In this document: piece by piece, positions 1-27,056 of the stretch
Position numbering within the stretch: the first letter of the stretch is position 1
Layout of the letters: each line of letters opens with the position of its first letter
Source: Aptenodytes patagonicus
Lineage: Eukaryota > Chordata > Aves > Sphenisciformes > Spheniscidae
NCBI RefSeq assembly: GCF_965638725.1
Contig: NC_134973.1
Coordinates: forward strand, 6,134,491 to 6,198,490
Direction of reading: 5' to 3'
DNA: 64,000 bases
Position numbers and translations under genes: made by a program
The notes under the pieces: model-generated
Told to the model about the DNA's origin: nothing
What the model saw: only the letters and a program-made list of their open reading frames with translations
Database searches by the model: none

Positions 1-3000
1 TTCAGGACCTCCCCCCCGGGATGCCCCTGGGCTCTCCAGCCCCAGGCTGTGCCATGGGGGACCAAGCCCAGCATCCCCAACAGCCTCTGCTCGGGGCAGA
101 TGGGGTCCCTTCACAAGCTGGGGCCAGGGAAGCTTTGCTGTCCCAGAGAGGGATGCCAGGGACAACCCCGCAGGCAGACCAGATGGGGCAGGGGTGTGAG
201 GATGGGGATAGGGACGAGGGCAGGGATGTGGACATGCCGGCACAGCTCAGCTCTTGCTCTGACCCCCCCATCCCGCTCCTCTCCCTCTGCTGCAGGGGCC
301 ACCTCTGCCACTGGGGTGGCCCCATGGGCATTCGTGTGGCTCCGGCGCGGCTGCCCAGGCTGTTTTCCCGACACCAGTGAGGGCTGGGATCTTGTTACCG
401 AGCTCTTTGACTTTGAGCATCTTGGAAACCAGCGCTGGCTAATAAGACAAAAAGAATGACAGCAAATAAGCCCAGCCGCAGGAACGTGGCCTTCTCATCC
501 AGCATTTTTTATTCCCCCATGTTCTCCCCCTTCCCTCCTTTGCCAACGGATTGAAGCCACTGTAATAAAATTATTAAATAAAAAAAAAAGCTGTAGCCCC
601 CACCTCGATGTGGCAACCATGGAAACTGGATCAAGGGGACACCTGTACATTTCCATTCTGGGCTCCCGCTATCTGAATATACAGAGGAGCGCTAATTAAA
701 AACCCAGCGCAAGTGGCAGGCAGAGGGAAGGAACTGGCCCCGGGAGAAGGGGTGCGTAGCTTGGAGGCATGCCAACACTGGTGGGCGCAGGGACGGGGCG
801 CGCCAGGTCTCAAGCAAGCCTCAAACACCATCCAACGCTTCCAGCCCCCTCTGGCTCCCAGATGTCGAGTGGGCGCTTGCCAGCCACCAGCTGCAGCGCT
901 AATAAGGCAGCCCCGTCCCCTGCCCCCCTTCCCTGCTGCAGCCCTTGGCGCCAAGGGGCCCCGGGGACCCTGTCCCAGCCCTGGGGACCGTGCCCAGTGG
1001 GGCAGGGCAGAGCCAGGCCGTGGGGCCGGTGGGTTGGGGTCTTTGCCCCGTGCCAGGAGGATTCACGCTCCTGCACCGTGGTGCCAGATCCCGCTGGGGC
1101 ACGGGAGGGATAGGGGGAAGGGGAGCATCTCCAGCGGCGCCTGCTCCCGTCCCCGTCCTGCGGGACAGCCCCGGGCGGGCGCCAGGAGCCTCGTCACCCC
1201 TCGCCAGTGGCAGCGCCAGGCACTGTCACGCCCGGTCCCTCGGCGGCCGGGGGCGGGAGGGCAGCGGGCGGCGGTGCGGGGGCAAAGCAAAGTGCAAGAT
1301 TTCGCACCTCCCACGGGGAGGGCAAAGGCTGCAGGGAGGCTGCCAGCCTGCGCCACCAGCTGCCTCCCTGTGCCGGCACCAGTGCCAGCGCTGCGAGTGG
1401 CACTGCCTGCAATGGCCCCGGCAGCTGCCCGGGTCTCTGCTGACCCCAGGACTGGCTGGGCAGCTCCTGCATCCCCCCTCCTCCACCCTGGCCCTGGCTG
1501 GAGGGTGGCTGGGGCAGGCGCAGGTGTCCCCACACACAGCTCCTGCGTGGGTGCAGGGGGGATGGTGCTCTGGGACCATGCGGGACAGTGCTCCAGGGCT
1601 GTGTGGGACACCCAAGAGCAGGGCTGCTCTCTGTCCCGTGCCACACACCTTGGGGCTTGTGCGTGATTTTAGGTTTATAACCATTTCACTGTGAGGAAGC
1701 TCTCCAATCTGGCACGTGAGCATCCAGGAGGAAAAGGCTGTGTTTAACCTGCAGGTTTATTTTTACCGACAGCGAATGGCAGTGCCTGGAACATTCCCCT
1801 GCTTGGAGTTAATTTTTGCTGAAGCTTAGTTTTAGTCATTGTTGTCTAAACCTGTCTCCTCCACATTTATCCCATGGAAAAGCTCCCAGAGCTGAGCCCA
1901 CAGGCTTTCAGTGGTCCCAGGGCTGGTGCCCGGTGCCCAGCCACCCACTCCCGCCAGCCCATGGGAAAGTCGGGGCAGCCCCCGGCTTTCGCTGGCAGAG
2001 ACCCCTGGCTGTGGGGAGAGCAGCCCCGGGCCTGCGCGGGGGACACAGCCCCAACGGCCACTTCTGTGGTGCTTCCTGGGGCTGGGAGACAGCAAAAGCT
2101 TTTCCTCTCATCAGACCAGGTGTCAGGCCGTCATCTTCCTGCGGGAGGCGAGCAGAGCACTGAAACCCTCTGATTGCTGATGGACGGGTCTCAGATTGCT
2201 CCCCAAATGTCCTTCCCAGTCTGAGCCAAAAGCGGAGCTGGCTCCCCCTGGGTGGCCATCACCCGCAGGGGCTCACGTGATGGAGATGGCTGGGGCAGGA
2301 GCGAGGGCTCTCTGGTCACTCCGCCGGGTAATTTTCCCAGCAGGCTGCTCGTTTTCTCTGGCCGAGCTGCGGAGGATGACAGGATACGCTCAGCAGGAGA
2401 TGTTCCTCCTCCTCGGCCCCTCTCCACCCGTCAGACCATCCCCATCTGCCAAGGGGAGAAAGCCACCGCAATGTGCAGCGCTCTTGCAGTGCAAGGTGGT
2501 TTGCACCGACCCCCAGCTCTGCAGCTGGACTCTCCACAGACACGCACCCCCTGTGCTGGCAGCGCCGGGTGCACAAATGCACCGTGCCAGCCGAACCAGC
2601 AGCTCCCACCAAACGGGTCGTCCTGCAGGGCTCCAGCGTCAGGGGCTCGACTTGGGCAGGTGACCGCAGCCATCACCTGCTGCCTGTCCCTGCCCGCTGC
2701 CGGCCCGCAGCCAGCTCAACTTTGGGGAGAAGAAAATTCCTCGTTTCCATGGGAACCAGAGGAGGAAAGTTTCTGGGGCTGCGGCTGGGATTGTGCCAGC
2801 CAGGCGAGGCAGCAGGACCCCAGAGCCGGCCGTCTCCCCCTCTCCACTCCCAGGGGAAGGCGGGTGCCTGGCCACCAGTCCCACTGCCCACACCCCGAGA
2901 GGTGCCCACCCCGGCGAGGGGTGCGCCGGGGCTCCTCGTCTCCCCCTCCCGTGCTGTGTCAGATGCGATCTGACATTTAGCTCTGCAGCTCGGCGCGTGG

Positions 3001-4429
3001 AGATGCAGTGATAGCTCTAATCTGCTTTTCTCCTCCTCGCACTCTCCCCAGAGGCAAAAGCTGCTGCTGGGAGAGTAGGGGGGCTCTGGCAGCCCAGCGA
3101 GGAGAACACTGGCAGCGCCGTGCTGGGGGTCTGGAGGGTCCCGAGGGTCCTGAGGTGTCCCGGCAGCACCATGCACTCCTCGCCGTGCCCTCCCGCCAGG
3201 CAGCAGCTGGCTGGCAGGACCTGGATGCCAGCAGCGGCAGAAATTCAGGGCAGTTTCAGAGCGCCTAGGGCTCTCCTTCCCCCTCCTCCCTCCGCTCTCC
3301 TGGCTCTGGCTGCACCCAGGACACATGGGCTGGTGGCAGCGAGGGCAGCAGCTCCCCAGCGAAGGGGCTGCTGGCACCAGGACACCTCCGAGCCGTGCCA
3401 CCGACAGCACAGGCACTATGAGGGCATCGAGGCCCCGGTGCCTTGTGCTGCCCAGGGGTGCTGCAGCTCCTCAGGGATGTCCCGAAGGCTGCAAGGACAG
3501 AGGCACGGCAGTGCCCCAGGCACAGCCAGCAGCCCCCAAGTCCAGATGGCCGTGGCTGCCTACCACCCTGCCCATTGGCCCTGCCACCCCACGCCACCCC
3601 ACACCACCACACCCCCTTTCCCCGCTGCCGGGTGTCGGAGCCACCCTGCCCTCCGGATGGGGATGCCCCGTGCAGCCCTGTCTCCCTTTCCTGGTGGCTC
3701 AGCTCCAATTAGTGAGGCCCCTATTAATTTTTTCTGCTCAGCAGCTCACATCAGTATCAACCTGGCAGTGTGTGGTGCAGGAGGGAGCCCGAGCTGCCGG
3801 GAGCAGCGGAGGGGAGATGAGGTGCTGGGATCAGCCCACTAATGAGCCCCAGGTGCACATGGGGCCAAGCCCTGGCCCCATAGCCACCCCGTGGTGGGAA
3901 CGAGCCCCCAGAGAGCGAAAGCTCCCATCTGGCTCCACTCTCCCAACATCCCTCCCTTTTCTGTCGGGTCCCATGGCTCCAGGTCGCAGGTGGATCCCAG
4001 CTCCCTCCTCTCCTCTCCTGCAGTATTTGCCTCTGGGTGTTTGGAGCGGATTTGGGAGCCTGTCTTCAGCCCCCGTGCCCAGGCTGGTGCCTGGTGTACG
4101 CAGCAGTGCGAGGGCACAGGCAGAGCAGGCACAGTGGGCTGGCGCGGGCGCAATGCAAGCCCAGCACACCGCCCGCTGCTGGCACAGCCCTGGGGCCGGA
4201 GTCCCCAGCCGCAGACCAGGCTTGGCGGGGACTTGAGCCGCCTTCGGGGGCTCCTGCAGCTGCGGGCTGAGGCTAGTCCCCAGAGCCTGCAGCAAGGGCC
4301 AGCCCTCACCGCTGGGCTCCTGCCGGGGCAGTATCACCCTCCACCCACCGCAGGCCCTGCAGGGTGAGGTCAGGACACCTGAGACTCCCAAGATCCCCCC
4401 CTCCCCGGCCCTTGGAGATTGCCTGGTGC

Positions 4430-4650
4430 AGGGGGTTAATGATGCATCCAGATGGAGCCAACCTTTCCACCTTTCAGCTTCACCTGTGGCTCCCTTTTCC
4501 CTGCCATTATCTGCATGGATGCCTGTGGATTTCATTTCCATATTCATGGTGTTTTAATGACCCTGTAATATCTTTATGTTCTGCAATTAAATGTGGAATC
4601 TTTTTTTTTCCTTCTGCAGATCAGCATCTGCATAGGATCATTTGTGGCAT
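4430..4650. promoter_or_regulatory. Candidate conserved non-coding element
   Basis: A sharply AT-rich block of about 220 bp lies in GC-rich flanks. It holds E-box-like words (CACCTG), several ATTA/TTAAT words and TTTCCATATTCATGG, which resembles POU/octamer-type sites. It has no open frame of note. Calling it an enhancer is inference from composition and motif density only. Confidence 0.3.
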
Positions 4651-4855
4651 ATGAGCAGAGGAAGGGAAGGCTGTGCAGGAGGGATACGGTTAATTAAACT
4701 TCAGAGATCAGCAGGCTCCACCACCAAATGACCTTCTTGCCAGTGGGACCGGTGGCGGGTGGTGAGGGAACAGCTCCCCGGGCTGCCTTACAGCTGGGAT
4801 GGCCAGGCCACCCTTGGGGGCAGCTCCTGCAGGTGTTGGAGTGGCTTTAAGTTGT

Positions 4856-4879
4856 GCAAGCATGTGCATGCATGCTTGC
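4856..4879. repeat. Short inverted repeat in alternating purine-pyrimidine DNA
   Basis: Nine-base arms (GCAAGCATG and CATGCTTGC) flank a six-base loop (TGCATG), embedded in a TGCATG-rich alternating purine-pyrimidine tract that continues to about 4897. It could extrude a hairpin or adopt Z-DNA. No function is assigned. Confidence 0.5.
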
Positions 4880-6789
4880 ACATGCTTGCACGCACATGGC
4901 TCAAAATCTACGTCAAAATCCCTGCCAAGGGGTACAAACCACAAATTAACAGCTGCTGGTGTCACCCCAGTGCAGGAGGGTCTTGTTCCCATCCCATCCT
5001 CCATGGGACCCTTCTCTAGCTCATCTTGTGAGGCTCTCCACCATGCAGCATGCTGTCTGTCCATCATTCAGCACTCAAAGGCAGACAGGCAGATGACGTT
5101 GGGGAGGAGAGGTGCCACTGAGTGGGGCAGGGAGCTGGGGTCAGCTGGGGGCATGTGGGGGGCTGGAGGTGCCCCCCCCATGCTTGCAAGCAGCCTCACA
5201 GGCCTGCAGGCCCCATGCAGCTGGGGCAGCCAGCCTGACATCAGGGCTCTGGAGAAGCCATTAGAGCTCCTATCACTCCATCTCCATTCCCCGGAGCTAA
5301 TGGGCATCTCTGCTGGCTGCACCACCCCCTCCCTGGGATGGTAATTGGGTTTCAGCTCTGCAAGATGGATGGGGCTGGGCTGAGAGCAGAGCAGGGAGGA
5401 AGAGGAGGGGGCAGAGGTAGCTCCGAGTAAGACAGAACCCCCTTGTCCTCCATCCACCTCCTGCCCCCCTGCTCTGTTGTGGGATGCTGCCAGCCCCAGT
5501 CCAGCCCCAGACCTTGTCAGAGGCATCTCGCATCACCTTGCAGGGTGGCTGGGGACAGGCAGGTCCCAGCAGCACGGCCGGCCATAGGCATCTCGGGGGA
5601 GCAGAGCTGGGGTTGTGTCCGGGGGGTCTCAGCTCCTCCCTGATGGTGGACGGTGACGGCAGGCAGCCCCAGCATGCTCCATGGCTTTGTGTTGCACCTC
5701 GCAGCCTCCCCCTCCTTCTCCCTTGGTCCTTTTGAAGCTGCAGCTGTGAACAAGATGTTTGCAAGGGTGAGGCACAGGAGCATTGTGTTTGGTACATTGA
5801 ATAAAGATGGGGCTGAAAAACACCTTCTCATGTGGCTGTTTGATGTGAAGGGCAGCACTGAATTCATTAGGAGCACTGCCAGGCGTGCTCCGCCACGGGA
5901 GCCTTAGCTGGTGCCCGAGCGGTTGGAGCAACACGTGCTGACGTCCCCCAGACGTGCCACCCTGTGCACCAGCACACACTCGCACGCGGGCACACCAGTG
6001 CACGGCAGCCGCGTCGAGGCACACGCGGGTGTGTGGAGCCCGAGAGGTGGGCAGTCATATGCGCTCCACGTGCTGGCCAGCCCCACGTGCCCCACGAAAC
6101 CACAGTGGAGCCGCCTCCGCCTCTGCAGGCAGGCAGCCGCAGTGAACACAGTGTCTGCAAAAACCCAGCAGATAACCCACACGTGCAGGGGCCCTTGTCC
6201 ACCCCACAACCCCCTCATCCCTCCTGGGGGCCCTCATGCTCCTCTGATCAGCCAGGGGCACCTGGGGCACTGGATGCAAGATGTATGTCAGGATGGAGAG
6301 GCGCAGGGTGGAGGGATGGCTGCAGGAGGGGTGCGGGCCAGCTGGCCCTACTCCCTTTTAGTCCTGCTGCTGCATGCCGCTGCTCCAGAAGGATGCAGCG
6401 TTTTATCATCCTGTAAGGCTGACAGGCACCAGAATTAATGAGTTCCTCATCAGTGCTGCTTCATTTAGCTCCCTCCTGGAGTCGCCAGCTCCGGGTGGCA
6501 CGCACACAGCCCCCCAAAGCAGTGTCTGAGGCTGCTCCCTTGGCAGCAGGGTCGGGGGGTGGGGGTGTTCACAGGGGTGAGTGTGCAGGGGGGCACCCAG
6601 GAACGTGAGCATGTGCAGGCACAGGTATACACGTGTGTGTGCAGGCTGAGGGCTGGCGGAGACAGGCCCAAGGCTGGAAGGGGGTCGAGCCTCCCGGCTG
6701 GGTGGACGGGGGGCGATTCCTGGGGCCACACTGCCCCATGGCACGGGGACCCAAGTCCAGGCAAGGCTGGCCTCCGTGCATCTCTTGTC

Positions 6790-6925
6790 AAGGCTGGAGT
6801 GAAGCACCTGCTTTTAATTACTTGACACCAGCAAGAAACACTTGTGGGCAGTGCTAGCGAGGGAACAGGGAAGCGAGAGCATCCTCTGCTGATTACAGCT
6901 TTTTGATTCTGTGATTAGCCCCCAG
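6790..6925. promoter_or_regulatory. Candidate conserved non-coding element
   Basis: This AT-rich island contains TTTTAATTACTTGACA, a homeodomain-type TAATTA core beside an NKX-like CACTTG/CTTGA word, and two GATTA words near 6890 and 6915. It lies in GC-rich non-coding flanks. The regulatory role is inferred from motif content alone. Confidence 0.28.
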
Positions 6926-7140
6926 CACCAAGGGGCTGCTCTGGAGAGTGGGTGGGGCTGGGCAGCCCGGGATGGGGGCACCTGCAGAGCTTTTTTAAGG
7001 CTCTTACACAAGGGGCTGACTTCTTTGCTGTGGCCATGTACCGGCTGGAGCTGAGCAATGGGATTGGAGGGGCACAGGCAGCCCTGTCCCTCCATCTCCC
7101 CCGAGCCCAGGGCTTCATCTGCTCTGCAAAGGTAGGATGA

Positions 7141-8177
7141 AACGCTGCAGGGCGGGAGGGATAAACCAGGAGGACTTTATACTGTCTTGCCCTTGTTGGT
7201 GTGGTCTGTGTTTCTCACCAGGCTTGTCCCATACCTCCTTTCTTCAGAAACAGGTTTGGGATCAGATTCGTCTCACCAGAGTCCACCCAGGGCCATGCCT
7301 TTGGCCATAGGGAAGTGATGCTGGTATGAGTGAAATCAAAGTGGGGATTTAGATGGCTCTGGATGCCTCTGCATCCATCTGTGTATACACTAGCATATTT
7401 CTTCTCTGTTTTCTTTGCAAGCAGCAGTTATAGTTGTTACACAGCACTTCAATGCAGGCAATTAGGTAGGGAAATCATGGGATAGGAACTTGCCCCCAGT
7501 GTATATTTCAAATACAGGAACTTCACCAGATGCAGGATCAATCCCACCAGCACCAAAGCAAAGGGTCTGTCGGGGAGGTTGAAGTCTGGGAAGGTCAAGA
7601 GGGTATTGCGTGATACACCAGCAAGCTGATGGCATGTCCCTCTGTTGTTGCTGGAGAGGCTTTGTGCGGCTTTGCTGTTCTCCTTGGCTCTAACTCTGGC
7701 CATTATCACACCAGCGGAGTGTGCTAGGAAAAAGAAAACGCACCTTGTCTGTTCTCTTGGCGCTGGCCTTTTCAGAAAGTCAACATCTTGAAAGGATTTA
7801 CCATCCCATGTCTGCTTTATTTGGCAGACCATGCCGATGCAAAGGCTACGTAACTCCAAATCCTTGACTTGGCTATTTGAACTGCTGTCAAGTTATATCT
7901 TCCTGCCTGTACCTGCGATGCCATCCTATATTCCAGCACACGGGATGGCAGCCTGGGTATTATCTGACTTGCAGGACTAATCCCTAGTGTGCGAGCCCGG
8001 CAGCTGCACCAAATTTCCCACTCCCATGGCAACATCATAAAATCAATAGTTTGTCAAGAGGGTATTGAAAGTGAATTTAGAAAGTTATGGATTGTTTCAG
8101 GAGGGAGGGAGGAGAAAATACTGTCCATCTGGGATGCGAACACAGGCATGATAATTCCAGAAGCTGTGAGCGGTGAG
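7141..8177. other. Unassigned non-coding sequence, AT-richer than the left flank
   Basis: Composition shifts from GC-rich to roughly balanced here and stays so to about 11.4 kb. A 136-codon frame on the minus strand (7449-7859) resembles no family I know. The stretch abuts the R2-like relic on the right, so part of it may be older, frame-shifted sequence from the same element; I could not recognise reverse-transcriptase core motifs in it. Confidence 0.4.
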
Positions 8178-8716
8178 GCTCCAGCCTCCTATGGGAGGTC
8201 TCTGCTCCGGACATCATCTTTCCAAAACCTCGTAACTGTCAGAAAGACAAATTTTTTAATTGGACCAGGCTGCTGCGTCAGGGCTGTGGTATCGTCAGCT
8301 CCAAGAAGGATAAGATCAGTAATAATTGGATTGAACGTTACAGGGGCATTCCCCACAGGAAGCTCATCACTGCTTTGCAATTAAGAGCGAATGTCTACCC
8401 TGCAAGAGAATCGTTAGCATGGGGTCAGCAGGAATCTCGAGTTAAGACCTGTTGGCGTTGTCAAGCTGAGAGTGAGACTTGCTCGCTTATTATCGGGTGC
8501 TGCCCTGAGGTGCAAGATGCCAGGATCAAAAGACATCACCTGTGTGAGCCACAGGCCGAGAAAGCTCAAAAGGAAGAATGGTCTGTGTTTCACGAGCCAC
8601 TCCTACGGGACCAGCGACATGAGCTCCGTAAGCCTGGCCTAGTATTTGTAAAGGGTTCTCAGGCACTGGTGGCTGATACAACCATCAGGTACAAAACTAT
8701 CTACTTACATCTGTAG
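8178..8716 (+). mobile_element. Relic of an R2-type non-LTR retrotransposon (thumb, zinc knuckle, start of endonuclease)
   Basis: One plus-strand frame stays open for about 180 codons and its translation matches the C-terminal part of R2-clade retrotransposon proteins. In order it shows the block around NWTRL (8250-8265), the hallmark KDKISNNW (about 8310-8333) followed by ITALQLRANVYP (about 8366-8401), a zinc-knuckle region opening with CWRC (8450-8461), IKRH (8525-8537), and the endonuclease entry KPGLVFVKG (8629-8655). In the family the knuckle is CCHC and the endonuclease carries a PD motif. Here the knuckle His appears replaced by Leu and PD reads PG, and the frame stops at 8716 before the rest of the endonuclease, with a stop just upstream of 8178. 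The copy is therefore dead. No 28S rRNA sequence, the usual R2 target, borders it. Assignment is by recalled family motifs. Confidence 0.75.
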
Positions 8717-11400
8717 ATATTGCACATATTTTTGTGAGCCCCGCGCAGACTATTATATAATAAGTATTTTGACTGTAAAAAAATTATATTTGTGGGTTGT
8801 GATGACTTGAAGTGGAGGTTTGTTGGGAGGGAGGGAGGGAGGAAGGAATAATAGGTACAAGAAGGGAACTCTATAGCCATGATGCATCACCTTAACCCAC
8901 CCATCCTATCAACTGGCCTTACATGGGTGGATGGGCTGCCTTAACTAACCTGGAAAAGAACTGTGTAAATTGTGTATGTTCAATAAATAGCTGACAGCAC
9001 TGGTGGATCCTGAGAAGCTACCACGCTTTAGAAGTATAAACGCTTGTCTGAAAACCTAAACTAGTATGTTATTTGCGAGTAGCATAGCTCCATCTAGCAT
9101 TCATGAAAACTGATGCTTCTCCAAAGCTTAATTCATAACTACTTTGGTGTTAAAAGCTCTTCTTCTGTTGGTTAACAGCCACAACCAACAGGAAACCAAG
9201 TGTTTCTTTATAGTCAAAGCTTATACATACAGCTCTATCACCTCCTCTGCATTTAGACCATCCTTCGCTCTGCAGATCCCTGCCTTGCGGCAGGACACAT
9301 CTGGACACAAACCTCTACCTTCCCTAGGCGGGGGTCAGTCCTTTCCCAATACTGATACAAATTTTTTCCTGTTGTGGCTAAACACCCCATTGCTGAACTG
9401 TATTAGGTGAAAAAGTATTTGCTGTTTGTCTCAGGGCTGTAAAGCTTTTCCAAGAGGAAGCATTGCTTACCAGGTAGAGCATAGGCAGAGGAGAGAAAGG
9501 AGGGCAAGACCTCAGTCCACCCCAGTTTTGCAGCCAAATCGACCCTGGATTTGGCCAAAGCCACTTCACCCTTCTATGTTTTGTCATCTGAGTCCACAGA
9601 GCAGCGACTGCAAAACAGTGTGCTGTTGGAGTGTCATGACTAATCACTTGCAGACACCCGGAGAGTCTAAGTCATCCTGTATTCCAACGCTCTTCAAGCT
9701 TTTTAAAGGCCTTTGAAAATTTCAAAATACTGAATGTCAGGTGCTAAAATCTCTGACTTACTGTGCTGATGCGGGGCTGCCTTTGGTCACACACTAACTG
9801 CTCCGCAGCCTGGCACCACGAATGGGCTGTGTGCTGTCTTCAGAGTCTGGTGGTGGCGGCAGGATGGAGAATCACTGCACCTGGTAATTCTGAGGACAGG
9901 AATTAACGTACTGGGCAATGGAAGCATCTACTGAAAAGTGTTTCACCACTCCCTCAGGGAAGCGCAGCTGCTTGGAGAGACAGCCTGGCAGTTGTCACTG
10001 CAATCATTAAACAGAGCAGAAGTTGGCATGGACATTGCTCTGGGTCAGTAGAGCTGAGCTCCTGGCACAGCACTCAAATAACGAGTAGAGGTGGGGAATT
10101 GTCATGAAGAATTAAAAGAAATTTGCTGCAATGAGTCCTTCCCTCCAAATGTTCGGGAGAGTGAAGCTTACTTTGCAAGACCAAGAGAAAGCTGATATCA
10201 AAGTGTGAACATGAATTCACGCAAGAGCCTGCAGCCTGCCCTGCGCAGTCAGCCTGTGGTCTCTATGAGCTTGGGTACCGAGCGCTCGTGGGATGGCCAC
10301 AGCGATTTGTGGATAACCAGTCCCATGGGCTGCCTGAAACGCTTCCCAGATCACACTGGATAGGCAGCGGACAAGCAAGACGGCTCCTAGAGCACATTGT
10401 AAACAGGCAGAGGGCCTGAAAATTCATGCCACAGAGTAGTTCATTCTCCCCAGGTCTTGACCCCAAATCCAGGCCTTTCTGCTTTTTATGGTGACAACAC
10501 CTGGATGCACTGTTGGGAGCGAGACAGAAAGCAGCAGTTTTTGTAGAAACTTCTCTGAAAGCTAGAGACAAGGTTACTTTTTTAATTGAATAAACAGCAT
10601 CTGCAATCTGTTAGTCCTCTGAGATCTAGACAGATCTGTGCGAGGGGATAAAGGCCTGTTGAAGTGCTCTGATTCTCAGCTCAAGGGCCACCACCACTTC
10701 AGAACCACTTGATAACACTTTGATTCCTGAGCATAAAAGCGTGAGCGAAACCCAGCGCAAATTGCCAGGGTGCCGGGTGCGGAGGATGCCCGTAACAACT
10801 GTGCACTAAGAAAGCCTCCACGGGCACAGCTCTGCGGCTGGATCTCTGCTGTCAGAGGCAGATCTGGTCACAGCCTGAGAGGCATCGGCTTGAGCTGAAT
10901 GATGATCTACTGGATTTGATCAAATGGTGAGGGACGGAAGGGTCCCCTGGCAGGGCGATTTGCTACAGGAAGCCCTGGAGATGTGCAGCATTAAAGGGGA
11001 ACGAAGCGCGCTGGAGGATCATGCTCTGGAAGCGTGTGGCTCATCATCAGTTAAACAGGACTGAAATGGCCCAGCAGCTTCCCTAAGTGCATCTCCGCTG
11101 TTCTCCGAGTACAGCCACAGCAAGGAACCACGAAATAGTGTTTACGTTTTGGTCTTTGCAAGGCAGGGACCACTCCTGGGCTCCTACCCCAATTTCCCTC
11201 TTCTGTGACCGCTAAATGAGATGCAGTGACTTTTTATCAACAAGTTGCTCAGCAAGAGTCACTGAAGGTTTGTTTCCTGCAAATTCAAGCTTTGTGATCC
11301 ACTAACTTTGGTGTTCCAGAAAGTGCAGTTGTGGTTGTGAGCATTACTCTAGCCTCTGACGCGTGCGGTTCCTGGTGTATTTCCGTGCCGTGACCTGGCT
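8717..11400. other. Intergenic sequence with no recognisable gene
   Basis: Reading frames up to about 100 codons (for example 10263-10571 on the minus strand) have no recognisable domain. An imperfect GGGA/GGAA microsatellite sits at about 8826-8847. Composition becomes GC-rich again from about 11.4 kb as the MIER2 CpG island begins. Confidence 0.5.
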
Positions 11401-12140
11401 TTGAGGCTTTCCCCAGCGGAGCTCAGCACGGGGGCTCTGCTGGGCTGCGGGCTCCCTCCAGGCCTTGTACACCCCCCGCCTGCCACGGCTGGTGGAAGGG
11501 GGCCAGCGCCGGCGGTTCACAGGGACACCGGCACGCGCGTGCAGGCATCGCCAGCTGCAAAAACCTCCTTTCTACAAGAATCCGCGACCCAGCGCGGGTT
11601 CCAGGGTGCGTGTGCCGCTGGCCGCCTCGGGCCGCAGGCGCCCGTGTCCCGGTCTCTGTGTGTTCACCTGCTCGGGCTCTGCGGGCGTTCGGAGCTGCCC
11701 GAGCCGCGCGGCCCTTCGCAACGACGACCCCGAAGCGGGTCAGACCGCGGGTTTATGGCCTGGCCCGGCGCTCGGGGAGCGCTGCTGCGGGCCCGCGCGA
11801 GCAGGTGGCGGCGGCCTCCCCTCCCTCTCCACGCCGGTTCACGGGGGCGTCTCCGGGAGGTGACGGCAGCGGCGCTCGGCCCGCACGACACCCGGGTCCC
11901 CGGGAGCGGCCGTTAGCGGCGCCTCCGGCTGCGGGGGAAGGGCCCCGGCCCGGCCCCCGCCCCGGGCCCCGCCGCCGCCGGTGCCCCCTGACCCCGCCCC
12001 CTGACCCGGCCCCGCGCCGCCCGCCCCGCCGCGCCCCCGGTGCTCCCCCGCCCTCGCGGCGCCGCAGCCAATGAGCGGCCGCCGCCGCATCCGGGGCCCG
12101 CGCCCCCCTCCCCCCCCCCCCCCGCCGCTCGCGCTCGGCC

Positions 12141-27056
<14,916 letters not shown>

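Larger units (their letters stand above)
1..7140. other. Gene-free GC-rich intergenic region with AT-rich islands
   Basis: No spliced or single-exon gene could be recognised in this stretch. The many reading frames of 60-317 codons have low-complexity Pro/Gly/Ala/Arg-rich translations typical of GC-rich non-coding DNA, and competing frames overlap on both strands. Against this background, short AT-rich islands with TAATTA-like, ATTA and E-box-like words recur near 400-720, 1660-1880, 2950-3060, 3700-3780, 4430-4650, 5240-5360, 5730-5890, 6340-6480 and 6790-6925. Such islands in a GC-rich flank are often conserved cis-regulatory elements, but conservation cannot be tested here. Confidence 0.5.

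Noticed and set aside
713-1666. 317-codon frame near the left end
   Set aside because: Composition-driven; overlapped by frames in four other phases, with no recognisable motif.
8717-9060. 28S rRNA flank or R2 3' junction after the retrotransposon relic
   Set aside because: I looked for the conserved 28S sequence that normally borders R2 insertions and saw none in this stretch.
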